A stretch of 36,403 nt of DNA, from the NCBI GenBank assembly GCA_029780075.1, contig JAKOZI010000054.1, positions 1-36,403 of the forward strand, given 5' to 3'. The position numbers were made by a program, and so were the translations under genes. This stretch comes from Pseudomonadota bacterium. Its GTDB lineage: Bacteria > Pseudomonadota > Gammaproteobacteria > Burkholderiales > Rhodocyclaceae. The notes beneath the pieces were generated by a model. That model was given only the letters and a program-made list of their open reading frames with translations, did not search any database and was not told the origin of the DNA. Shown in pieces: positions 29,491 through 36,403 of this stretch (its first letter is position 1; each line of letters starts with the position of its first letter).

Positions 29491-31485
29491 TCAGGGCAGC
29501 GCCTTTCCGTCGCGGCCGACGACCTTCTGATGACTATAGCTGGCCCGTAGCGGTCGGGCGACCGTACCCTGTGCCAGCAGGTAGTCCACAAAGGTCTGCG
29601 TGTAGTTCAGATAGGTATTCACGCTCTGCCCCGTCTGATGGACTTCGGCAAGGGTGGCGTAGCCATCGCCCCCCAAGGCCAGGAAGTCGCTGGTCACCAC
29701 CGTATAGATCTGTTCCGGCGCCAGGGCTTGCCAGGTGTCGCTGCCCTTGAGCATGACCTCGATATGGGCGAAGCGGCTGCCGCGCGCCTGCGACAAATCG
29801 AGATCCCAGCGCAAACCGGCCGCGTAGGGGTGAGAACCGTCGGAACTGCCGCGATCGAGGTAATTCCCGACCGCCTCCTCCAGGACCTCGACAATCTGAC
29901 GACCGCTGAGCCGCAGTTCGAAAAGCACGTTGTTGAACGGCAGCACAGTGTAGGCGGTGTTGTAAGTGACGTCTCCCCCGGGCAACGCGGTGCGGATTCC
30001 ACCGCCGTTCTGCAAGGCGATGTCGGCAAGCTTGCTGGCCTGGCGGTACGCTTCGGCGACGGCCTGAGCAATGTCGCTGCCGCGGGCCAGGGTATTGGCG
30101 TCTTCGCAGCCAGACAGGCCGGCGCTGCGGTTGGTCGATTCGCCAGGGACGCGTACCAGGCACAGCGACTCACGGGCGATGCCGATCTTCTGCCGCTTCA
30201 TTTCCGCAAGGCGACCGGCATAACGCGCCAGTTCGGCCTCAGCCACAGGATCCGCCGCCACGACTCGGACGGCTCCCTGCTCCTGCAGGCGTTCGAGAAT
30301 CCGTTCGCGGGTCGCATCGTCGACGGCGACGAAGTCGCCGCTGCCGATCTTTCGACGGAAATCGTCGCCGATCGGTAGGGTGACCGCGCCGCTGCAAGCG
30401 AGAACTGCGCCGCGATCGTCGAAGCGGATCTGCATCAGACCGAACGCCTTGGCGTATTCCCAGGCCTGCCCGATGCACACCCGCTCGCCGTCGCGATTGT
30501 AGACGACGCTGGGATACGGCCCGGACGTCGCCCTGATGCCGATCGCCGTGAAATCGCCGAGCAGGCTGTGCGAGTCACCGCCGATAATCACGTCCACCTC
30601 GCCAAGACGGGCAGCCATTGCCTTGTCGGCCTCGTAACCCTGATGGGTGACGAGAACAATGTGGCGGATACCCTGTGCGCGCAGTACGTCGATAGTCTTC
30701 TGCGCGGTGTCGACTTCGTCGTGGAAGAGCGTGCTGCGCAGCGGCCGCGAGGAATTCATCGTCTTGTCGCGCACTTCTATGCCGATGATAGCCACCGTCA
30801 CCCCGCCGAACTGTTTCAGCACATAGGGCTTCAGATAGTCATGCGCTGCGCTGGGCGCAAGCGGGGAGCCAATTGCCGGTTCGACGTTGGCGGCGAGTAT
30901 AGCAGTCTGGCACTTGCCCTTCCGGAGATGATCAAGAAATCCCCGCAGACCGGCATCACCTTCGTCGAACTCGTGGTTGCCGATTTCGAAAACGTTGAAG
31001 CAGACGGTGTTCATCAACGCCGCGTCGGCCTCCCCCTGATACAGGGTATGGTAAAGAGTACCGGTCATCGCGTCTCCGGCGTGAATCTTGAGCAGGTTCG
31101 GCAGATGCTCGCTGGCCTTGAACAGGGTCGTCAGGCGCGGAAATCCCCCGGCGTCGACACGCGTCGTGATCCCGTCGATGCCCATTTCAAAATCGGGGTC
31201 GGCTTCGAGATGGGAATGGTGGTCATTGATATGGGCAATGTGGATTTCCAGTCCGCTCGCCGGCACCGTAGCCTGCGGGTTTACCGTGAAAGTCGCGCCG
31301 GCGACTGACGATTCTCCCCTCGCCCGCTGGCCGGAGAGGGTTCGGGAGGGAGGGAAACGCTCATCGCTTGCATCATTCGGGGGGGCTGACAAATCCACGA
31401 CCGTTTGGGTCGTGCATGCGCTCAGCCCGAGCAGCAGGACGGAGGCGGCAAGCATCAGGCACTTGCGGAGAGGAGTTTGGCGCAT
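29491..31485 (-). CDS. 5'-nucleotidase family lipoprotein (UshA-like)
   Basis: A 664-residue periplasmic, lipid-anchored enzyme. Residues 1-24 are a lipoprotein signal peptide with lipobox LSAC (Cys24). The metallophosphatase domain has HINDHHSHLEAD, IHAGDAMTG, EIGNHEFDEG and THQGYEADKAMA with IIGGDSHS, covering the expected metal ligands. The C-terminal nucleotidase domain has DIALQNGGGIRTALPGGDV and LPFNNVLFELRLSGRQIVEV. It hydrolyses nucleotides or UDP-sugars outside the cytoplasm for scavenging. Start at 31485 (MRQTPLRK) gives a proper signal peptide. It is slightly longer than UshA (about 550). Confidence 0.9.
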   Translation of the reverse strand: MRQTPLRKCLMLAASVLLLGLSACTTQTVVDLSAPPNDASDERFPPSRTLSGQRARGESSVAGATFTVNPQATVPASGLEIHIAHINDHHSHLEADPDFEMGIDGITTRVDAGGFPRLTTLFKASEHLPNLLKIHAGDAMTGTLYHTLYQGEADAALMNTVCFNVFEIGNHEFDEGDAGLRGFLDHLRKGKCQTAILAANVEPAIGSPLAPSAAHDYLKPYVLKQFGGVTVAIIGIEVRDKTMNSSRPLRSTLFHDEVDTAQKTIDVLRAQGIRHIVLVTHQGYEADKAMAARLGEVDVIIGGDSHSLLGDFTAIGIRATSGPYPSVVYNRDGERVCIGQAWEYAKAFGLMQIRFDDRGAVLACSGAVTLPIGDDFRRKIGSGDFVAVDDATRERILERLQEQGAVRVVAADPVAEAELARYAGRLAEMKRQKIGIARESLCLVRVPGESTNRSAGLSGCEDANTLARGSDIAQAVAEAYRQASKLADIALQNGGGIRTALPGGDVTYNTAYTVLPFNNVLFELRLSGRQIVEVLEEAVGNYLDRGSSDGSHPYAAGLRWDLDLSQARGSRFAHIEVMLKGSDTWQALAPEQIYTVVTSDFLALGGDGYATLAEVHQTGQSVNTYLNYTQTFVDYLLAQGTVARPLRASYSHQKVVGRDGKALP

Positions 31486-31669
31486 GCGATCGGCTCCGGC
31501 GGCGGGATGAGACAAGTCAGCCCGGATGGCTCAAACCCGTAGGATAACCGCGGTCGCCGTGCATGGGGCAAGTTCACGGCCCGGAATCGAGCGCGCCTGC
31601 AAAGCGAGACGCGTTCCCGCCGTGCCGGAAAAGTGTCGTGGCCTGGAGGCCGGCGCTGCCTTCGCTACA

Positions 31670-32737
31670 TTACGGCTGGCGAGGCGCGGCGAGGCGGTCG
31701 ACCATCGCGCGCACGGCCTTGATCTGCAGACCAGTACGCGTCAGGTAATCGCTGCCCGAATAGCCCCACCAGTCCCAGCAGCCCAGCGGATTGTTGAGCC
31801 AGATCCACGACCCGATCGTCAAGCCATAGCGCGGCATGGTCTGCGGGTAGAGAACGATCAGCCGGTTGCTGTCCGCCCAGGCGTTGTAGCCGGCGCCATT
31901 GACGAAGCGCCTGCCGATCTGCGCCGCGCTCTGGCGGCAGCCGTGAAAGGCGACATGCAGCCGGCACGGCGTACTGCGGCACAGGGACGGGACGTAGACA
32001 TAAGCCTCGTCGGCCAGGCCGGCGTCGATCGCCTTGCCTTCGACGAAGGGCCGCTGGTCAAAGATCAGTGTTTCGCCCTGCGCGGTCCTTGTCGCGGGCT
32101 GCAGCGGACCCAGCAGGTGCGCGAGCATTTCGCCGGCCGGGTCGAGGTCGCCACAGCGGTTGATGAACGGCGTTTGCTGGCTGCTGCAGGCGTTGGCTTG
32201 CGGATCGGCGATCGAGATCATCGCGTGTCCGGCGTCAGGCACCTTGACGAACCGGATGGCGGCCGGAGCAAGCCACTCCGCGTAGAAGGCCGCCAGCCTG
32301 TCCATCACCGGTGTTTTCACCGTCTCGTCCTTGCCACCCGACAATAGCCAGACGCGGTCGTCGCGCAGATTATCGACAGGATCGATGCGCCCGGCGCTCG
32401 ACAGTGCCTCGGCGCCGCTCCGAATTTCCGTTACTGACGGCAACGGCGCCCAGGACGCTGGCGACATACAGCGCGTAAGCGCACGCCAGATCGACCCTTC
32501 GGCGCAACCGTAAGGTCCACCGGCGAGAATGCCGGCACCGTGTACCAGTCGGGAGTGAGCCACCTGGAACTGGACCGCCATGTAAGCACCCGAGGAAACC
32601 CCGGAGACGGTGAGATCGTGCAGTTCGGCGCCCAGCGCCGGCAGCGCGGGGGCGGGGGCGGCGGCCTCGCACGCCAGGCCGAGGGTCAGCAAGGCGGCTG
32701 CGGCAAAGCTTCGTAGACCGGGGGCGCACATGACCAT
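31670..32737 (-). CDS. Secreted PHA-depolymerase-like hydrolase
   Basis: A 355-residue secreted alpha/beta hydrolase related to short-chain PHA depolymerases with type 2 catalytic domain. A signal peptide (MVMCAPGLRSFAAAALLTLG) precedes the lipase-type box GVSSG (46-50, nucleophile Ser48). DAGHAMIS and AFHGCRQSAAQIG are typical family motifs, along with WADSNRLIVLYPQT and CWDWWGYSGSDYL near the end. Cysteine pairs suggest an extracytoplasmic fold. Starts at 32764, 32737 and 32731 are all possible; 32737 gives the best signal peptide. It could help mobilise polyester outside the cell, or act on other esters. Confidence 0.85.
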   Translation of the reverse strand: MVMCAPGLRSFAAAALLTLGLACEAAAPAPALPALGAELHDLTVSGVSSGAYMAVQFQVAHSRLVHGAGILAGGPYGCAEGSIWRALTRCMSPASWAPLPSVTEIRSGAEALSSAGRIDPVDNLRDDRVWLLSGGKDETVKTPVMDRLAAFYAEWLAPAAIRFVKVPDAGHAMISIADPQANACSSQQTPFINRCGDLDPAGEMLAHLLGPLQPATRTAQGETLIFDQRPFVEGKAIDAGLADEAYVYVPSLCRSTPCRLHVAFHGCRQSAAQIGRRFVNGAGYNAWADSNRLIVLYPQTMPRYGLTIGSWIWLNNPLGCWDWWGYSGSDYLTRTGLQIKAVRAMVDRLAAPRQP

Positions 32738-32871
32738 GCGGGGATGAAGTTCTGGACTGGACATGCTAACAGATCGGCTCGCCGGTGCACGACGTTCGGG
32801 CTTGTTTCCCCGCCGGGGCAACCCTACACTACGCGCTCGATCATTCGCCACCGCGCCAGCCGCGGATTGCC

Positions 32872-34029
32872 ATGCACCAATCGTCCATCGTCATCGACTC
32901 CAAGCTGCCGCGGGTAGGGACCACCATCTTTACCGTGATGTCCAAACTGGCGGCCGATTGCGGGGCGATCAATCTCTCGCAGGGTTTCCCTGATTTTCAG
33001 GCGGACCCCGCGCTGTTCGATGCCACCTGGCGGGCGATGCGTGACGGCAGAAATCAATACCCGCCAATGGCCGGCGTTCCCGAGTTGCGTTCGGCGATTG
33101 CCGACAAAGTAGCGGCGCTATACGGCACCGACTACGACGCCGACAGCGAAATTACCGTCACCGCCGGTGCAACGCAGGCCATTTTTACGGCGATTGCGGC
33201 CTTTGTACGCAGTGGTGACGAGGTCATCGTATTCGAGCCGGTCTATGACAGCTATGTGCCGGCAATTGAAACGGTCGGCGGCAAAGCGGTCTATGCCGCG
33301 CTCGCTTTCCCCGACTACCGGCCGGACTGGGAGCAGGTGCGCGCGCTGCTGAGCCCGCGCACGCGCATGATCATCATCAATACGCCACACAACCCGACCG
33401 GCAGCCTGCTCGAAGCCGACGATCTGATGGAGTTGGCGGCGTTGACGCGCGATACCGACATCGTGGTGCTCGCCGACGAGGTTTATGAGCACATCGTCTT
33501 CGATGCTGCGCATCACCAGAGTGTCGCCAGGCATCCGGAACTCGCCGCGCGCAGCATCGTCGTCTCGTCCTTCGGCAAGACCTATCACATTACCGGCTGG
33601 AAAATCGGCTATGTGCTCGCGGCGTCCGCGTTGATGGCCGAGTTCCGCAAGGTCCACCAGTTCAACGTCTTCACGGTCAACACGCCATGCCAGGTGGGAG
33701 TCGCCGAGTACATGCGCGACGCTTCGCGTCACCTCGGCCTGGCGGCTTTCTACGAGCACAAGCGCGAATTCTTTCGCGAGCAGTTACGTGCTTCACGCTT
33801 CGAGTTGCTGACCTGCCGCGGCACCTATTTTCAACTGGCAAGTTACCGTGCGATCTCCGACCGGCCGGATCGCGAGTTTGCCCAATGGCTGACCCGCGAG
33901 GCCGGTGTGGCGGTGATTCCGGTGTCGGTCTTCCATCACGACGGCCGTGACGATCGGGTCGTGCGCTTCTGCTTCGCCAAACAGGAAGCCACGCTGGCGG
34001 CGGCAGGTGAAAGGCTACGCGCCCTGTAA
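32872..34029 (+). CDS. PLP-dependent aminotransferase, methionine-type
   Basis: A 385-residue fold-type I aminotransferase of the YbdL/kynurenine-aminotransferase group. LSQGFPDF (N-terminal), NTPHNPTG, VLADEVYEHIVFD and SFGKTYHITGWKIGY are all present, with PLP lysine Lys236. YbdL-like enzymes use methionine, phenylalanine and other large amino acids. The start is the ATG at 32872 (MHQSSIVIDSKLPRVGTTIF), where family similarity begins. Divergent from the PHA-depolymerase-like gene. Substrate choice is by family, not shown. Confidence 0.9.
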   Translation: MHQSSIVIDSKLPRVGTTIFTVMSKLAADCGAINLSQGFPDFQADPALFDATWRAMRDGRNQYPPMAGVPELRSAIADKVAALYGTDYDADSEITVTAGATQAIFTAIAAFVRSGDEVIVFEPVYDSYVPAIETVGGKAVYAALAFPDYRPDWEQVRALLSPRTRMIIINTPHNPTGSLLEADDLMELAALTRDTDIVVLADEVYEHIVFDAAHHQSVARHPELAARSIVVSSFGKTYHITGWKIGYVLAASALMAEFRKVHQFNVFTVNTPCQVGVAEYMRDASRHLGLAAFYEHKREFFREQLRASRFELLTCRGTYFQLASYRAISDRPDREFAQWLTREAGVAVIPVSVFHHDGRDDRVVRFCFAKQEATLAAAGERLRAL

Positions 34030-34121
34030 GGGTTCACAGGCTGCCGCCATTGCACCTATAATCGCGCGCCGGGTCGAGCAAGACCAGGCGGGTAGTTCCC
34101 AACACAGTCGAAGGAGGCATC

Positions 34122-34559
34122 ATGAGCATCGTCAAGGAGTTCAAAGAGTTTGCCATCAAGGGCAACGTCATGGATCTCGCCGTGGGCGTGATCATCGGCG
34201 GCGCTTTCGGCAAGATCGTCGATTCGGTGGTCGGGGATCTGATCATGCCCTTCATTGCCTGGATCATGGGTGGCAAGCTGGATTTCTCGGGAATGTTTCT
34301 GGTGCTGGGCACCATCCCGGAAGGTACGAGCCGAACGCTGGACGCGCTCAAGAAAGCGCAGGTTCCGGTTTTCGCCTACGGCAGCTTCCTCACCATCCTG
34401 GTGAATTTCATCATCCTCGCCTTCATCATCTTCGTGATGATCAAACAGGTCAATCGTCTGAAGCGCAGCGAACCGCCTGCCGAACCCCCGGCATCGCCAC
34501 CCGAACTGGCGGAAGAAGTGCTGCTGCTGCGCGAGATTCGCGACAGCCTCAGGAAATAG
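34122..34559 (+). CDS. mscL: Large-conductance mechanosensitive channel
   Basis: A 145-residue MscL subunit; five form a channel in the inner membrane that opens on osmotic downshock. The N-terminal helix ([20 protein letters not shown]) and TM1 ([20 protein letters not shown]) are classical. A periplasmic loop follows, then TM2 ([20 protein letters not shown]) and a charged C-terminal helix ([20 protein letters not shown]). Strong ribosome site GAAGGAGG upstream. It converges on the M16 peptidase gene with six bases between stops. Confidence 0.95.
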   Translation: MSIVKEFKEFAIKGNVMDLAVGVIIGGAFGKIVDSVVGDLIMPFIAWIMGGKLDFSGMFLVLGTIPEGTSRTLDALKKAQVPVFAYGSFLTILVNFIILAFIIFVMIKQVNRLKRSEPPAEPPASPPELAEEVLLLREIRDSLRK

Positions 34560-34565
34560 CCGGCG

Positions 34566-36403
34566 CTAGTCCCGCAGCCCTTTCCGGGTATCTCCGGCGA
34601 TGACCAGCGTCAGTTGCCCGGGGTCGATGTAGGCTCGGAAGGCGGCGTTAACCTGCTCCGGGGTGAGCGCCATCACCCTGGCCTCGAAGTCCTTCGAGAA
34701 TTGCCAGTTGCGGCCAAGGTCGAGATACGATGCCCAGCGCGCCGCGACTTCGCTGTCCTGCGAGCGGGTCACGGCACGCGCTTCGAGAACGCCTTTCTTG
34801 GCCTCCGCGACTTCTGTGGCCGTGAAGCCGTCACGCCTTGCGCGCTGCAGTTCCTCCAGGAAGGCCTGTTCCGCGCGGGCGGCGTTCTGGGGCGCCACCA
34901 TGGCCACGACCGGCCAGTTCGCCAGCCGCTGGCGACTGCCCATGGCCAGTGAGGAGGTGGCACTGTAGCTGAAACCCTCCTTCTGGCGCAGGCGGTCCAG
35001 CAGCCGGCTCGACAGTCCGGAGTGGCCACCGAAAATGGTATTCGCCACCTGCAATGCAGCCGCGTCGGGATCGTCATCGCGCAGAGTGATGTCGAGGCGT
35101 GCGCGCAGGAATGCGTTTTCCTTGTCCGGCGTGTCGATCACCCTGCGCTGCGGCGCAATGCGGCGAAACTCGCGATCGACACGCGCGTAAGGCGATCCCG
35201 AGACGCGGCTCGGATACAGTCGGGCAATTTCCTCTTCGATCGCCTGCTCGTCAAAATCACCGACGATGGCGATCTGGCCGCGTGCCGTTCCGATCAGTTC
35301 GCGGTGATAAGCGACGACCTCGTCCAGGGTAGTCTTGCGGACCTGTTCGATGCGTTCTGCCAAACTACTGTAGTAGCGGGGATCACCGGGCGGATAGCTG
35401 TTGAAATGCGAATTCAGTGCGTCGCTCGACAGTGCCTCGGGGCTGTCAAGCTGCGCCTGGAAGGCGGTCAGGTACTCCCGCTTGAGTTCGGCGAATTCTT
35501 CCGGCGGAAAGCTGGCGTCCTGAAGCATCTGCGCCACCAGCCTGAGCGCCTCGGGAAGCTTGTCGCGGGTGGTCTCGAAGTGGGTCAGACGGCCCCTGAC
35601 CTTCAGGCGGGTGAGTTCGTCGGCAATCTGTTGGCGGGTCAACTGGCGGGTACCGCGAGCGAGCATGGCGATCGCCAGCGTGCCGACCATGTTGCGATCC
35701 CGCAGCGAGCTTTCATTACCCCAGCGGAAGGTCATGGCCACATTCACCGTCTGGCCGCGGTTCTTCTTGGGCAGCAGCGCGACTTTCAGATCGCCGAAGG
35801 TCCGCAGCCGGGTACGGCTGTCGAGATTGTCGTAGGAGGGATCGAATATCTCGCCGGCATCCCCTTTCTCCTGGGGCTTGAAGCTGGCCAGCACCTGCGC
35901 CGGGCTCGGCGTCGGCGGCACCAGCGCGCGCTGCGGGGACTCGTCGGGGATGAAGGTGCCGAGCACACGGTTGTCGCGTACGAAGTATTTGCTGGCGACA
36001 GCGTCCAGTCGTTCCGGTTTGATCAGGTCGAGTTGATCGCGGGCGTGGAAAAACAGCCGCCAGTCGCCGAGTGCGATGTACTCGGAAAGCGTCACGGCGA
36101 AAGCCTCGGGGTCAGCCAACACCCGCTCGTAGCCCAGGCGCTGCTGCTCGACCGCACGAGCGAGTTCGGCGGCGGTCGCGGCTTCGCGCGCAAAACCTCC
36201 TTCGATCACCTCGATCATGCGCTCGCGAACGCGATCCAGCGCGTCGCCCTTATTGACCATCGCGCCGAAGACCACAAAACCGGGCTCGCGCGTGTCCATG
36301 GTGTAGGCAAAAACCTGCGTGGCCAGGCCCGGCTGGACCAGCGCCCTGTAGAGACGACCGTTTGGCGTGTCGCCCAGCACTTCCGTAGCCATGCCAATGG
36401 CGT
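34566..36403 (-). CDS. M16-family zinc peptidase, C-terminal part (cut by window edge)
   Basis: The reverse-strand frame is open to the right edge (AIGM at the edge, no stop), so the visible 612 residues are the C-terminal part of a longer protein. The zinc-binding HxxEH domain must lie outside. Visible: a rest of the first domain (VLGDTPNGRLYRALVQPGLA, AREAATAAELARAVEQQRLG) and a complete second M16 domain (MTFRWGNESSLRDRNMVGTL, IAIVGDFDEQAIEEEIARLY, GGHSGLSSRLLDRLRQKEGF). It may be a periplasmic pitrilysin-like peptidase; the signal peptide cannot be seen. Confidence 0.88.
   Translation of the reverse strand, partial: AIGMATEVLGDTPNGRLYRALVQPGLATQVFAYTMDTREPGFVVFGAMVNKGDALDRVRERMIEVIEGGFAREAATAAELARAVEQQRLGYERVLADPEAFAVTLSEYIALGDWRLFFHARDQLDLIKPERLDAVASKYFVRDNRVLGTFIPDESPQRALVPPTPSPAQVLASFKPQEKGDAGEIFDPSYDNLDSRTRLRTFGDLKVALLPKKNRGQTVNVAMTFRWGNESSLRDRNMVGTLAIAMLARGTRQLTRQQIADELTRLKVRGRLTHFETTRDKLPEALRLVAQMLQDASFPPEEFAELKREYLTAFQAQLDSPEALSSDALNSHFNSYPPGDPRYYSSLAERIEQVRKTTLDEVVAYHRELIGTARGQIAIVGDFDEQAIEEEIARLYPSRVSGSPYARVDREFRRIAPQRRVIDTPDKENAFLRARLDITLRDDDPDAAALQVANTIFGGHSGLSSRLLDRLRQKEGFSYSATSSLAMGSRQRLANWPVVAMVAPQNAARAEQAFLEELQRARRDGFTATEVAEAKKGVLEARAVTRSQDSEVAARWASYLDLGRNWQFSKDFEARVMALTPEQVNAAFRAYIDPGQLTLVIAGDTRKGLRD

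Overview
The window looks like a chromosomal segment of a GC-rich betaproteobacterium. The gene set (glucose-1-phosphate adenylyltransferase, a secreted PHA-depolymerase-like hydrolase, cobalamin assembly genes, bacteriohemerythrin, AcnA-type aconitase) suggests a Rhodocyclales / Candidatus Accumulibacter-like organism. That is an inference from gene content, not a database match.

Bases 1 to about 11,880 are accessory DNA. The left edge carries the 3' end of a DDE transposase and a probable insertion-sequence end. Next come an unknown gene, a hicA-hicB toxin-antitoxin pair and an unknown reverse-strand gene. A small two-helix membrane protein gene ends in a textbook terminator. Between 4040 and 8923 lies a phage-early-like operon of about 15 small genes, many joined by ATGA overlaps. 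It includes a deoxynucleoside monophosphate kinase, two winged-helix-like proteins and a GNAT-like protein. It starts at one strong promoter whose -10 box is covered by a perfect palindrome. A higB-higA-type toxin-antitoxin pair lies antiparallel at the end of the operon. It is followed by what I read as a C4-type antisense RNA in front of a BRO-N antirepressor gene, then a KilA-N-like/T5orf172 protein and a three-helix membrane protein. No integrase, capsid, tail or lysis gene is visible, so this is a partial prophage or phage-derived island.

Bases 11,880 to 26,015 are mostly housekeeping. They hold an FmdE-domain protein, three adjoining gene fragments (EAL, alpha/beta hydrolase, wax-ester synthase), a COG3146-type acyltransferase, glgC, acnA (convergent with glgC), an unusual adenylate cyclase-HDOD fusion, an unknown gene, a 56-residue ORF behind a consensus LexA box, a universal stress protein, divergent cobU and cobT, and an SOS-controlled umuDC operon.

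Bases 26,016 to 27,480 are a second small accessory patch: an AbiEi-type antitoxin whose AbiEii toxin is cut off after about 42 residues by a heptamer tandem repeat.

From 27,494 on the core genome resumes: bacteriohemerythrin behind a perfect FNR-type box, a PduO-type cobalamin adenosyltransferase, an unknown protein, a lipoprotein 5'-nucleotidase, a PHA-depolymerase-like enzyme, a methionine-aminotransferase-like enzyme, mscL and a partial M16 peptidase.

The most unusual signals are the C4-like RNA with its two complementary target sites, the SOS box before a tiny ORF, the cyclase-HDOD fusion, and the broken AbiE module with its repeat.
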